A DNA stretch of 64,000 bases from Eonycteris spelaea. Taxonomy: Eukaryota; Chordata; Mammalia; Chiroptera; Pteropodidae. The notes below the pieces were generated by a model, which was not told where the DNA came from, ran no database searches, and saw only the letters and a list, made by a program, of their open reading frames with translations. The stretch covers positions 2,232,001-2,296,000 of the forward strand of contig PUFA01000068.1 in assembly GCA_003508835.1 (NCBI GenBank), in the 5' to 3' direction. Positions 32,580 to 44,169 of this stretch are shown here, piece by piece. Position 1 is the stretch's first letter. Every line of letters starts with the position of its first letter. The translations under genes and the position numbers were made by a program.

Positions 32580-33115
32580 TCTGAGATACTTCAGTGTGGA
32601 CATCTTGCAAATTATATTGTACCACCTTGCTTTAGAAAACCTCCTAACTTATGCAAAGCAGAAACGTCCCTCAACTTGCTGAAGACTGCCATATATACAT
32701 ATTCAACTTATAGGTTAGATTTTTCCTGTGATTGAGCTGATTCTCTTAAAGAGTTTAATATTAGCTTTGAATCACATCTTGTCATGCAACTAGTACTTTA
32801 AGAAATGTAAGGGAAGAAACCCCTCTGCATATCAACAGAGGTAAATTCAGTTCAATAATTCTTTTTAATTAAGCATTTGTGTGCTCTAATAGTCAAATGA
32901 CTGTGGGAGATGCCATTTTCATAAGCTTGTCAACTGGAGAATGCTGAGCACTTACTTGAATACTTTTAAGGGTTTCCTGTTTCAAGGGGGATTTTTAATG
33001 ATTGCCAAAGCAAGCCAATTCCCTGACACTTTCTCAAGAGTTCTCTGCATTCTTTCATTCCCCTTACCAAAAACAGTAGTCCTGGGGGATAGGGCTTTTT
33101 TTTAATACTTTTCTC
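32580..33115. other. Repeat-free AT-rich stretch
   Basis: No transposon was recognised over about 530 bp. The part 32860-32950 (TTAATTAAGCATTTGTGTGC and GATGCCATTTTCATAAGC) has the look of non-repetitive, AT-rich DNA. No coding frame is evident. Confidence 0.35.
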
Positions 33116-33119
33116 CTCA

Positions 33120-33248
33120 TCTCCCATGCACCATACACCCATGTCTTCTCCAACTGAAATGGTGTCCTCCTTTCAAAGCTCATTCCAAAAATCATCTCTT
33201 CCATAAAGCCTACCCAGACTTCTTGGCATTGTCTGGACCTATCAAAAC
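33120..33248 (+). mobile_element. L2-like fragment, sense, cut by L1
   Basis: TCAAAGCTCATTCCAAAAATCATCTCTTCCATAAAGCC (33173-33210) resembles the L2 3' motif for CAGCTCAAATGTCACCTCC...AAGCC. It appears to resume after the L1 at 34536. Confidence 0.55.
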
Positions 33249-34535
33249 ATCCTCGTTGTTGAGTTGTGAGTTCTTATTATAAATTTTGGATATCAACCCC
33301 TTATCAGATGTATCACTGGCAAATATCTTCTCCCATTCGGTAGATTGTCTTTTCATTTTGTTTATGGTTTATTCTACTGTGAAAAACTTTTTAACTTGAT
33401 GTAGTCCCATTTAGTTTTTCTTTTATTTCCTTGCCTGAAGAGGTGTATCAGAAAAAATATTACTAAGAGTAATGTCAGAATGTTTACTATCTATTTTTCT
33501 TCTAGAAGTTTTATCATTTGGGGGCTTACAATTAAATCTTTAATCTATTTTGAGTTTATTATATATGGTGTCAAGGGGTGATCCAGTTTCATTTTTTTTT
33601 TGTATGTAATTGTCCAGTTTTTCCAACACCATTTATTGAATGAACTGTCTAGAACTATCCTATGACCCAGTAAATTCCACTTCTGGGTATTTATCTGAAG
33701 AAATTGAAAACAGTAATTTGAAAAGATATATGCACCCCTTTGTTCATGGCAGCACTATTTACAATAGCCAAGATATGGAAGCAACCTAAATGCCCATCAA
33801 TAGACGATTGGATATATACAATGGACTATAACTCAGCCATTAAAAAATAAACTCTTACCATTATGACAACATGGAGGGACTGAGAAGGCTTTATACTAAG
33901 TGAAATAAGTAAGACAGAAAAAGACAAAAACTATATGATCTCACTTATATGTGGAATCCAAAAAACAAAATAAACAAAACAGAAAGAGACTCACAGAGAA
34001 CAAACTGATGATTACCAGATGGGAGGGGGTTGGAGGACTGGGTAAAAAAGGTGAAGGAATTAAGAAATATAAATTGTGTCTATGGCCATGCCACCCTGAA
34101 CAAGCCTGATCCTATCTGATCTCGGAAGCTAAGCAGGGTCGGGCCTGGTTAGTACTTGGATGGGAGACCACCTAGGAAGACCAGGTTAAGTAGGCGTAAA
34201 CAATAAAAAATAAGATTGTAAGCTGACAAGGTCCTTGCAATATGTGAGGTCAACCAAGGGTTGCCTCGCCTAAAAAAATTTTTTTTTAATTTTAAAAATT
34301 TAAAAAAAGAAACAAATTGGTAGTTACAAAATAGTCATGGAGATGTGAGGTGCAGCATAAGAAATATAGTCAATAATATTATAATAACTATGTTTAGTGC
34401 CAGGTGGGTACTAAACTAATTGGGGGATTACTTCATAAATTGTATAAATGTCTAACCACTATGCTATATACCTGAAACTAATATAAAATAATATTGAATG
34501 TCACCTCGAAAAATCGAAAAACAAATCCTCATTGT
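33249..34535 (+). mobile_element. Bat-type L1 insertion with 5' inversion
   Basis: From about 33260 to 33650 the sequence is the reverse complement of L1 ORF2 (TCTTCTCCCATTCGGTAGATTG, TTTTTCCAACACCATTTATTG). From 33651 it switches to the sense 3' end (CTATGACCCAGTAAATTCC, CAATAGCCAAGATATGGAAG, ATATGTGGAATCC, CTGAAACTAATATAAAATAA). ATCCTCGTTGT (33249-33259) and ATCCTCATTGT (34525-34535) form an 11-bp target duplication with one mismatch. The structure is the classic product of twin priming. The 3' UTR (TTGGTAGTTACAAAATAGTC, CAATAATATTATAATAACT) is of a type I associate with bats. Confidence 0.85.
34078..34307 (+). mobile_element. 5S rRNA-derived SINE (fruit-bat MEG-R-like)
   Basis: Positions 34078-34197 align with vertebrate 5S rRNA over its full 120 nt at roughly 88 percent. 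The internal Pol III control region is intact: AAGCTAAGCAGGGTC, then TGGTTAGTACTTGGATGGGA and GACC. A non-5S tail of about 75 bp (containing GCTGACAAGGTCCTTGC and TTGCCTCGCC) and an A/T-rich end follow. The element interrupts L1 3' UTR sequence and is flanked by AAGAAATATAAATTG and the similar AAGAAACAAATTG, a probable L1-made target duplication. Fruit bats carry 5S-derived SINEs of this architecture; a simple 5S retropseudogene is the alternative. The 3' part of the 5S is degraded, so it is not a working rRNA gene. Confidence 0.75.
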
Positions 34536-34620
34536 AATGTCTTTAGCATGACTTTCGGCATAATTTATCTTAGCTCATGACCTCAGTGAAATTAATGGAT
34601 CCTTGTTATTCCCCTCCATG
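34536..34620 (+). mobile_element. Possible L2 continuation after the L1
   Basis: AATTAATGGATCCTTGTTATTCCCCTCCATGAACTG (34588-34623) resembles the L2 stretch before its tail. Short and diverged. Confidence 0.4.
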
Positions 34621-34624
34621 AACT

Positions 34625-34835
34625 GTAAAAGAGCGAGCCCTGGACTTGAAGTCAGAGAAACCTGTGGAAGAACCCTACTCTGCTGAATAGTTGTGCAAAT
34701 TACAGCATCTCTCTGGGCCTTAGTTTTTGCAGTGGGGACGATATTGCCTACCTCAATAGGTGGCAGAGAGGATTCAGTGGTCTAACATAGTTGAAAGTTT
34801 ATCACTTAATGACTGACATGGGGTTTAACACCATT
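34625..34835 (+). mobile_element. MIR SINE, sense
   Basis: GAGCGAGCCCTGGACTTGAAGTCAG, AATAGTTGTGCAAATTACAGC, TCTGGGCCTTAGTTTTTGCAG, TTGCCTACCTCAATAGGTGG follow the MIR order. Confidence 0.75.
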
Positions 34836-34949
34836 CAAACAACTTTGTCCAGCCATGACTTGTGGGACTAAAAAGGCCATCTGATAGTCACACTACAGAG
34901 GACACCTGATAGATACAAACACTTGATTCTCTTCGACCAGATTCCTCAC

Positions 34950-35112
34950 CCAGGGGTTCTCAATCAGGCTGCATGCAAATCAATGAGCGAGGTTCTCAAA
35001 ATACAAATTCTGGGCCCTGCTGAGTCAGAATCCCCAAAGGTGGAGCTGTCAGACAAACATATAGTCGCTCACCCATCTGTTGATGCTGATAAGTAGCCAG
35101 TACTGAGAACTT
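34950..35112. mobile_element. MER5-like hAT MITE
   Basis: It starts CAGGGGTTCTCAATCAGGCTGCATGCAAATC (34952-34982) and ends CCAGTACTGAGAAC, with internal GCTGAGTCAGAATCCCCAAAGG. The layout is that of MER5/MER58-class elements. The 3' terminus is truncated and the target duplication was not found. Confidence 0.65.
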
Positions 35113-35114
35113 CC

Positions 35115-35485
35115 AAAGAACTGAAAATAGAAGCACCTCTTCAGCTGAAAAGATAACGGGAGAGGAGGAGTTTCCAGAACCACAAATTCCTGGCCCACAG
35201 TAATGGAGAAGTGAGTAATTAGGGAAGTAATTGGCTGCAAAAGGGGAAACTCCCCAAACTGCTGGCAGCTGGCAAATCAGCTCATCCAGGTGCATGGAAT
35301 AAAGAAGGAAAGCTCTTGCCTTTCTGATTGGACGGCAATCACCTCAGCAGGGGCGTGATCAAAAAGACAAGTGTGTTTGGTGCAGGCACCCAGGAGCTGG
35401 CACTATGCCAAGAGCACAGTGTCTGCTTAGAAGGTGGCAAGTGATCTATTACAGTAATGCTCGCATGGCCTTCCTTGCTTCCACC
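35115..35485. other. Unassigned sequence
   Basis: No gene or repeat recognised; the 99-codon minus frame 34996-35295 overlaps the hAT element and is not a gene. Confidence 0.4.
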
Positions 35486-35489
35486 TACA

Positions 35490-35645
35490 GAGCCCTGTGT
35501 GCTATGTGCCCCTGTAGGCAAGCATTGTTATGCCCGTTTTACACAGGAGAAAACTGAGGCACTGAAAGCTTAAATGCCTTTTCTAGTATGCAGCAAGGCT
35601 GAACTCCAGCAGAGATCTGCCTGACTCCAAACTCTGTTCTTAAGA
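35490..35645 (-). mobile_element. MIR SINE, antisense
   Basis: GTGTGCTATGTGCCCCTGTAGGC, ATTGTTATGCCCGTTTTACACAGG and AAACTGAGGCACTGAAAGC follow the reversed MIR, then GATCTGCCTGACTCCAAACTCTGTTCTTAAGAG (35614-35646). Confidence 0.8.
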
Positions 35646-35649
35646 GTTT

Positions 35650-35805
35650 GGGGACCATCTGTGGTTATTTCAATTCTATGAGCCTTCATTTCTTCATGTA
35701 AGAGAATGGAAATTTTATTATCATGAAAAGTGATCATAAGAGATAAGATATCAGGAAGAACACAGGGCCATCAAGAAATGTCAGCTAGTATTGTTCGTTA
35801 ATGTT
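35650..35805 (+). mobile_element. MIR fragment, sense, adjoining an antisense MIR
   Basis: TATGAGCCTTCATTTCTTCATG is the MIR CCTCAGTTTCCTCATC block in sense; GGAAGAACACAGGGCCATC follows. The head is missing. Confidence 0.5.
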
Positions 35806-35809
35806 GCTA

Positions 35810-37580
35810 AAGGATTCCTCTGAATGTGGTCCCTGGAGCAGGTGCATAGGCATTTGCGGAGATTTGAAATTTAACTCTTTACAATCATGGCCTAGTTGCG
35901 ATTTGTTACTTATTGACAACACACTTTGTTGTACTATTCTTTGTCTTTTTTAGTAACTCTTGGAAAGTGATCAAAATGTGTTCCTAAGTGGAAAAGTCGC
36001 TCAGATGAGAGAGAAATCAGTGATTTAAAGTTAAAAAGGTAGGTCATGTTGCAATGTGCACAATGATACACACATCACACAAAAAAATAGTCTCCCAACA
36101 GACGTGATTCTGGACATTTGCTCACACTATAGTGCGCATTCATTCCAGAGTCTGCGCCCCTCTTCCCTATGGCATCAGGGGTGCCTGTGAGAATAGCAGA
36201 AGGCACCTTGGCCCACACGCCTTCTTTTAAATGCCTGGGCAGCTACTGTGTGCCTTCCTGCTTCCCTTCTCCATTGGTTCTCTCTTTGCCCTAGAACCAT
36301 GTCCTGCTGTGGCACTCTGTGGGGTTGCAGACTGTTAGGTAGCTAGATAGACATGAGTGACAAGGGAACAAAGGAATAGGGGCCCAGCCTAGAAATTGCC
36401 CAGAGAACAGCCCAATGGTAGTAGAATTCTGGGCAAGCACATGTACACTAGGCAAAGAGTTAAATAGCAGCCAAGTGTCAATCAAAATGACCTCACTTAC
36501 CAGTCACTAAGAATGCCTTTAGAACCACTCATCACAGCCCAAATATAATGCAGACATTTCCACTTCCCAGGGTTGTTACAGCTCTCTGTATCACTGAGGA
36601 AGAATCGAGGAAAAATGCTAATTACATTTCTGCACCCATTATCCACTCCCCCCACCCTCGCCCTGCCTGCCTTGGGATGACACTAAAGTTCAAATCACCC
36701 CCAACGGTAATACTTTCAGCTTCTCAGATGTTGATGAGGACTCACTCTTGCCTTACACAATAGAGATTAATGTAGTCCAACCCCAAGTCTTCAGTTATTT
36801 AAAGAAATGTGATAAAGTGGTGATATAAACTGTGAAACTTCCTCCCCACCACCCACCCAAAGGAGATACTAAGACATTTGGCAGAACACATTTTATCATC
36901 TTGTGTTATCAGAAAGAGAAAGCCTGGTTCCCCGCCCTTTAGGCCTTTCCCACCACTCTTTCAGTGAGCAGTTTGCAATCAATCAGAGAGATAGTGCTTG
37001 AATTCTGGATGACCTGTCTATGTCTCCCTCTTGCCCCCACTGCCCCATGAATGAGAAAGACTCCGCAGGACAGGGTTATTTATTAAGAGTGAGGTTTCAA
37101 TACTCCATTCTGTGATAAAGCAGCCAGAGTCAGCTTCGGGCCATTCTGGGATCAAGATATCCTACCTTTTCAAAGCTCAGCACAAAGACTTGAGATCAAC
37201 AAAGCCATTTATCTGAGAAAAGAGGAATTCTTCCAAAAGCCTCTCATCTGGATAGTATCATTTTTTAACAGCTGCTTTCTTCTTTATCTCCCTGATTTGG
37301 TATTTGTCTTCTTAGTTTACAGACATTGCTATTTCTGTAGCTAACATCAAATTCCTTTCCTATAATTTAATATCTTATCATTACATATCTCTTTACTATT
37401 TACATTAGCATTTGCATTTGTATTACCTAGTCTCCAAATCAAATTCCCTCTCAATTAATATATTTCTTGATTTTCTTCACTGCATTTGATAAGACCAGTA
37501 ACCTTGAAAATTCCTCCTCTTTTGGAACTTTTTGGTAGTTTCTGATTTTGGTCCTAAGTCTATGTCCCACCCACCTGTTG
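35810..37580. other. Long unassigned stretch
   Basis: About 1.8 kb without a recognised gene or repeat. Frames (for example plus 36548-36763, 71 codons) are short. Contains CCACCACCCACCC near 36845. Confidence 0.35.
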
Positions 37581-37584
37581 ACCA

Positions 37585-37870
37585 CCCTAGTGTATCAGTC
37601 AGCTATTACTAGATAATGCTATGGTAACAAATAATCCCACTTTCTCAGTGGCTTATCAAAAGTTAATTTATCAATCACATTACCTGTCAGGCTAGCTGTA
37701 GCTCTCTTCCATTTGTCCTCTTCTTCCTTGGACCTAGACTGAAGGAAAAGCCCTATTTGGGACATGCCAATTTTGTGCATTGGGGAAAGGAGCAATAATG
37801 GAACCATATGATGTCTCTTAACAATTATACTTGATATAAATGACTTCTATTCACATTTTATTGGCCAAAG
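37585..37870 (-). mobile_element. MaLR/MLT1-like LTR, antisense
   Basis: GTATCAGTCAGCTATTACTAGATAATGCTATGGTAACAAAT (37592-37632), then CTTTCTCAGTGGCTTATC, is the reversed MLT1 3' end (GCCACTAAGTTT...TTGTTACGCAGCAATAGATAACTG). The rest is diverged. Confidence 0.6.
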
Positions 37871-37874
37871 TAAA

Positions 37875-38815
37875 TCACAAAGTTCAGTCTACTACCAACA
37901 GTACACAAAAGTATAATCTTCTCATAGGGAAAGAGCAGATAATTATAATAGTGATATAGCTACTATATTTGGAATGCTTTGCTGATATTTGCTGCAGAGA
38001 AGTCCATGGTCCTCTCCAGAAACAATACTCCATTTTTCTTTCTTTCCTTCTCTCCTTCAACACCCTATACTGTGTCATCCCCATTTTTTCCCTACCTCAG
38101 AAGCCCATCTAGTGCTGTGTCTTGGTCTCTTCTTTCCCCTGTGAAATCTGAATGTTACGATCTAAAAATAGAATTAATAGTCACCAGAACCTGTAAAGCT
38201 AATCGCAACAGAGTACCTTATTTATTTTATAGTCATTGAGTCGAAAGAGCAAGATAATTTTTCTTAGTATTTTATAGATAGAAGAAATTTTTTTAATGAT
38301 CATCACTTAATTTGATAAAAAAACGTGAGGCCCAAAGGTTATATTTATTTGCCAGTGCTTACAAGACTAGAGAATGATAAAGCAAAGACCATACTCAGAT
38401 TCAAAAAATCAAAAATCAAAAATCAAGGCCATTTCCATTACACAAAGACATACAACCTGCTGCAGACAAACTATATTGAAGACTATGCCTTCATCTCTTG
38501 CAATATGCTGTGAATAAAATGAAAAAGTGTAACCCAGAAGATAGTACATCAAGTAAAATTGTACCTTGTTGGAAAAACATACCTAAAGGATACTGATTAA
38601 TACACCCATACCCATCTTAAACGAGATCCCTAAGAGTATACTATAGAGATGTTCTTTAGGTCTTATCTTAGCCAAATTTTTATTAATTACTATGTCAAGA
38701 ACATAAAGATGATGCTGTGATAGTCAATGGCACTTTTCATGAAATATCTCTGAGCACATGATAGAATTGCAATTTCTTACCTCCATGTGGTTAATGAGAT
38801 CATAAAACTAATTCC
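37875..38815. other. Unassigned AT-rich sequence
   Basis: No gene recognised. A short tandem CAAAAAT repeat occurs at about 38402-38423. Confidence 0.4.
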
Positions 38816-38819
38816 AGCT

Positions 38820-39060
38820 AATGAACAAAAGTAATGTGTGTTTCTTCCAGACTGGAGCCTCTAATGGCTGGTTTGAGATCTTCCAGTCTTCTTTCTTCCT
38901 CCATGTTGACCAGTAATATTCGAGGTGGAAGATTCTCAGCCTGGCTCCTGGAGTGAAGAGACATGCAGCAGAGTCCCAGCCAACCCACGATAGACTGTAA
39001 CATAAGCAAGAAACAAGCTTTTGGATTTTATTAGCCACTAGGATTTAGGACTCATTTATC
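38820..39060 (+). mobile_element. MaLR-like LTR, sense
   Basis: TTCCAGACTGGAGCCTCTAATGG, AGTAATATTCGAGGTGGAAG, ATTCTCAGCCTGGCTCCTGG and GTAACATAAGCAAGAAACAAG occur in the order of an MLT/MST-type LTR. Minus frames inside it are incidental. Confidence 0.55.
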
Positions 39061-39064
39061 CTTC

Positions 39065-40040
39065 AGTAGACCTAAATCTATTCTTACTGACTCTCATATT
39101 AACAAAGTCTATTAATATAAAACAAAGCTGAGAAATAACCAATATAATAATTGGCTAATTCAAGGTGAGAAAAAGCATCACAACAGGTTGGGATTAAGGG
39201 CTAAATGTGTCTAAAAGATAGACTTTAAGTGTGCAAATGTAATTTCCTACACTTAAGTTTCAAAATCAATAGCAGTTCATAAGAGATTAGACCTATAAAT
39301 TTAGTAGGAATATTATACTTTGGCTGCCAAAAATACCAAATTCATTGGTATTCTATATTCATTAAAAATGTAGCATTCAGTGATCAAGGAAATGAACAGT
39401 CCTCTGTGCCACAAAGATTTGTCTCTATAAAGATGTTAGAAAATTATGAAGTTCTTCAGGAAAAAGAGAGTATCTTATTTATCTAGATTCCAATATTCAG
39501 TACATATTCCATGTTTATAGAATGGAGTTCAATCAGAAGGAATGTTCTAATGAGTAGAATCCCACAGCAGTAGGAAGAGAATAAATGTCCACTTTTTTGG
39601 TAATTCATCCAGTAAGAAAGGGCTAGAAGACCCTCTAACTTTTCTTCCAACTCTGCTTCCACCCTTCTGCAATTCAATAGATCTTACCTGAAATTAGGCA
39701 TAGATTCAGATTTAAAGCCCATTCCCAAGTCATGTGCTCATAAGATATGGATGATCTGTGCTTTCTTCTTAAAAAAAAAGAAAGAAGAAAAAGAGGAAGT
39801 TGGAGTTAAAAATGGTAGACTAGTGTGTCTAGTTTTTTTTTTTTTTTACTATATTCCAGTATCTAAGTTCCATTAGATGAATCTGTAAATAAATTAGTGC
39901 TATAATTCCTTTCAAATACAGGTTTGACTTTCACAGACAGTGTGCATGTGTTTGTTTAAGTACAAGAACTTGTAGCATTAAGCAGGATGCCTGGTTTAGA
40001 GATCAATATGAAATCCCATAGGGTCATTCTACATGAGAAA
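39065..40040. other. Unassigned AT-rich sequence
   Basis: No gene or repeat recognised apart from a poly-T run near 39833-39847. Confidence 0.4.
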
Positions 40041-40044
40041 ATAT

Positions 40045-40195
40045 AAGTGCATTCACTTACTCAACAAGTATGTAGTAAGTATCTACTGGGTACCTCACTC
40101 TCTACAGACTCTGAGCTTATATAGATATTTAGAGCCCCACCTTCAAGGAACTTACAGTTTAGGGGCTAAAGACAATGGTAATATATTGATAAAAT
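40045..40195 (-). mobile_element. L2 3' end, antisense
   Basis: TTCACTTACTCAACAAGTATGTAGTAAGTATCTACTGGGTACC (40052-40094) and AAGGAACTTACAGTTTAGGGGC (40145-40166) are the reversed L2 tail. Confidence 0.65.
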
Positions 40196-40199
40196 ATAC

Positions 40200-42120
40200 A
40201 TAAAAAAATCTATGTGGAAGAAGGTTTATTGTCGTGCTATTAATTACTATTAAAAAAAAGGAGACATAGCCTCAATATCCAACACATGGGGACTGACTTA
40301 ATAAACTAAATTTACATACATCCAAAAGAATATTTTTATAAGTGACTTCATCATGAAGAAATATGAGGTAAAAAAAGGGAGATTTTTAAAATAAATACTT
40401 ATTTCTTAGAGAAGAGTTAAGTTCACTACTAAATGGAGACATACAGAGTTCTCATACACTCCCTCCCTCCACACATGTATAGCCTCTCCCTGTCAACATC
40501 CTGTACCAGAGCGGTACATTTGTTACAATGGATGAATCTACACTGCAACATCATTGTTACCCAATGTCCATAATTTACATTAGGATTCACTCTCAGTGTT
40601 GTATGTTCTATACATTTTGACAAATCTATAATGACATGTATCCACCATTAATTATGCAGAGACATTTCACTGTCTTAAAAATCTTCTATTCCTAATCCCT
40701 GGCAAACACTGACCATTTTACTGTCTCTACATTTTCACCTTTTCCAGAACGTCATACAGTTGAAATCAAATGTTCGCAACCTTTTCAAATTGGCTTCTTT
40801 TACTTAGTATTACACACCTAAGGTCCATGCCTTTCACAGCTTGATAGGTCATATCTTTTCAGTGCTTAATAATATTCCATTGTCTGGATGTACCACACTT
40901 TATTTATCCACTCACCTATTAAAGGACATCTTAGTTGCTTTCATATTTGGGCAATTAGAAATAAAGCTGTTATAAACATCAGTGTGCAATGATTTTTGTG
41001 TGAATGTAGCATGAATTTTTAATTCATTTGGATAAATATCAAGGGGTGTGACTGCTGGTCATATGGTAAAATAATGTTTAGTTTGTTAAAAACTGCCAAA
41101 CTGTCTTTTGAAGTGACTGATTGTACCATTTTACATTCCTATCAGGAAATGAATAAGAATTCCTATTGCTCCATACCCTTGCCAGCATTTAGTAGTGTCA
41201 GTGATTTGGAATTTAGGTTTCTAATAGGTATGTAGTAATATCTCACTGTTGTTTTAATTTGAAATTTCCCAATGACATATAATGTTGAGTAATATGCTTG
41301 TCATCTGTATATTTTCTTTGGTAAGGTGTCCATAGAGATATTTTGCCCATTTTTTAATTGGGTTGTTTTCTTATTGTTGAGTTTGAAGAGGTGGTTGTAT
41401 ATTTTGTATACAAGTCCTTTATTAGGGATGTGTTTTGAAAATATTTTTTCCAGTATATGACATATATTTATTATCTTAATACTGTCATTTGCAAAGCAGA
41501 AATTTTTAATTTTAATAAAGTCAAACTTATCTATTACTGCATTCATGATTGTGTTTTGGTATCTAAAATCTTATATCTAAAATCTCATCACCAAACTGAA
41601 GGCCATCTCAATTTTCTGCTGTGTTATCCTCTAGAAGTTTTATAGTTGTCCACTTATATTTAGGTTTATAATCCATTTTGGGTAAGTTTCTTTAAAGGTA
41701 TAGGGTCTATGTACAGACTAATTGTTTTTCTGTTTGTTTGCTTTCTCTTTTGTGAGGATGGGAATGACAACTTCCAAGCTCTTTATATGTCAGAGTTGAA
41801 ACCAAAATTTATATATTTTTTTAAAATATATACTATAAAGGTATGTTAAAAATCTAATTTAAGAAAATAATGACAGGAAAATGTTTAATATAATGTCAAA
41901 TAAAAAACAGCACATTACAAAATACTACATCTAGAGATGAATTTTGTTTTTTAAAACTGTATATACATACATTGAAAAATAGGTTATCTCAGAGTTGTGT
42001 GTTGTCTAATGGTTTTTCACTTTTTGTGTGATTTCTTTTTGTATTTTTAAAAGTATCTTAACAATGAACATCTATGAATTTTATAATCAGAGAAGAGCAA
42101 TAAATGCTATTTTTTGGAAA
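40200..42120 (+). mobile_element. Old L1ME-like element split by an antisense L1
   Basis: The left part (40200-40425) shows the sense L1 ORF2 end (AGGTTTATTGTCGTGC, TCAATATCCAACACATGGGG). The right part (41850-42120) is its AT-rich 3' UTR, with AAAATGTTTAATATAATGTC and a GAGCAATAAATGC-type end. Sequence between belongs to another L1 in the opposite orientation. Confidence 0.5.
40430..41740 (-). mobile_element. L1 (MA/MB-like) ORF2 3' part and 3' UTR, antisense
   Basis: The plus strand reads the reverse complement of L1: CGGTACATTTGTTACAATGG, ATGTCCATAATTTACATTAGG, GACATGTATCCACCATTAATT, TTCCATTGTCTGGATGTACC, GGACATCTTAGTTGCTTTC, TTTTAATTGGGTTGTTTTC. Motif order is unbroken, but frames are destroyed. 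Confidence 0.85.
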
Positions 42121-42124
42121 GTAA

Positions 42125-42995
42125 AAAGTAATTTTCAAATGTAGAAATAGAGGATGTGCCTGATGCTATGGGGCAATTACTCCATGCTGAGCGATCAAGG
42201 AACGCTTCTTGGGGCCACTCTAGTTCAGCCCAAAGACACATCCACCTCACATGATGCTTCAGATAATGGCACCAAAGACAGAGGACATGATCTCTTTGAA
42301 CTTCACTTCAATAATTGGAAAGCACGATAAACATCCAGTTCTCTTTAAGGATTCAGCATGACTTAGTGTGCTTAAACTCCGCATCTTTTTTTTTTTTTTT
42401 TTTTTGGTCAACTAAAAGCGTTGAGGTAAAAACTCCTGGGTTGCTACCTGTTGCATAGAGTCGTCATTTCATATATACTTTTTAATATTGCCTCTTTATT
42501 TTATGCTATAACTGACACTTTGTTCCGTTTCCAAACTCATATTTGGTGTCTAGTCATTTACAGAGGACAGCAGTCTTCTCAAGTTATCTGGAATGGGCCA
42601 CAGGGTGAAAGTAAACAGCTGTGATAAAGGAGGCAACATTATGCAGACCAATGCAGATTTGGCCCATCTCAAAAGCACAAGATGTGGGTGAAAGAGAATT
42701 TCTAATTTATAGTCATATGGAGTAGAAATAGACTCCTAGATTCAGAAAATGTGAAAAAAAATATGTTTAGATTGGTCACATTTTCATCTTAAATTGAAAC
42801 AGCTGGAACTCTATTTCAAATTCAAGATTTGCGTTTTAATGGGAAATTTCATTGGAAGAGAGAGAGAAGGGGGTGGGGAATGTTATCAGAGGAAACAGTT
42901 CTATTTTAGCATCATGATTTTAGATTTAGTAAAGTTGCCCATAGTAAAAAATAACTCAGGCATGACAGGAAAAAATCACTTTAATAAAAAGTCCA
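42125..42995. other. Unassigned sequence with T20 run
   Basis: No gene or repeat assigned. A T20 tract lies at 42386-42405. It could be the tail of an antisense retroposon, but the sequence after it (GGTCAACTAAAAGCG) was not recognised. Confidence 0.4.
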
Positions 42996-44169
42996 TCTGG
43001 GCTTCCGGTTTAAAGTGATAGATTGAAACCTTATGGTTATCACTGTCTTTCACTCTGTACCTTTCTAAAATACCACAGGAATTCAAAAAGCATAAACCTA
43101 CAAGGGCAATGAATGAGAGAGAGACAGATGTCAGCAAATTTTTAGAAGATGGGAAGTGGAAGGAGGTGTTAGCGGCCCTGAGGAAGCCTGAATACCGGGT
43201 GCTGCAAAAAGGATGTCAGGAATCATGGCTATTGGTGCTGCAGGGCTCCGGGGAGGCCGCTGCATGAAGGTGCCAGCTTCCACCTACCGCAGGCCAGTGT
43301 GAAGCAAGAGGGTTAGTGAAAGTCTCTTCAATAATCAATTAGAATCCCAGGTCCCCACTCTGATTCTTTGAAGCCAGAAAACTATCTCTCCCATTCAGGC
43401 AGGAAACAGGAGAATTATTATGTGAGAAACTGATGTGAAGCATTTCTTAATTAGGAGTTACCAGGTATAGTGGAAGAGGGCTATACTGAAAACAAGGGAA
43501 TTAAATGAAAAGCTCTGTGTCTTGAAATTTGAGATTCCTCATTCCACTAGTACTAGGCTCCAGGATGCTGTTAGTCGGGTGTGTTCTTCCCAGGCAAGAG
43601 ACTAGTTTCCTGGAAAAGTCGAATGGCCCACGGAAAGGGTCTATAGCACAGGTATTTGAGATTTTCCCAACAAAAGTCCAAATTAACCCACAGTGAAGTT
43701 CACACACCAGTCGTCAGACTCCTCTCATAGACTGAGAGAATTTCCAGTGACATCCTGTTTAGGGTGTCACTCTTAACCATAAATGAGCAGCTAAGGATCA
43801 CCAGACATTTGTATAAAGTCCTCAACATGAAAGACAGAGACCAAAATAAACATTTTTTTAAAAGCAACTCAACTCAGCAGAAACAGAAAGAAATACAGGG
43901 AAATAATTTAGAGAACTGTAATTGACATCTTTAGATTGCCAGGAAAGGAAGAATAGGATCTATTTTATAAAAGAATGTTTGTAACAGAACATTTATAGAA
44001 AAAGAAACCCTTGTAAATTAAAAACATGATAGAAGAAATACAAATTCAATAGAATGATCGAAAGAGAAAATTGAGGATAGGTCTGGGAAAGTAGATCAAA
44101 TGATGGAATAATACATGGGTAAAGTGTTAAAATAAAATAAAATGGAGATCAGTCTTGAAGATCCTCTGA

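Noticed and set aside
34078..34197. A functional 5S rRNA gene
   Set aside because: The internal promoter is intact, but about a dozen other changes hit conserved stems, the 3' part is degraded, there is no T-run terminator directly after it, and it sits inside an L1 with flanking duplications.
42386..42405. T20 run as the tail of an antisense 5S-derived SINE
   Set aside because: The following sequence does not resemble the 5S-derived tail or 5S rRNA seen at 34.1 kb.
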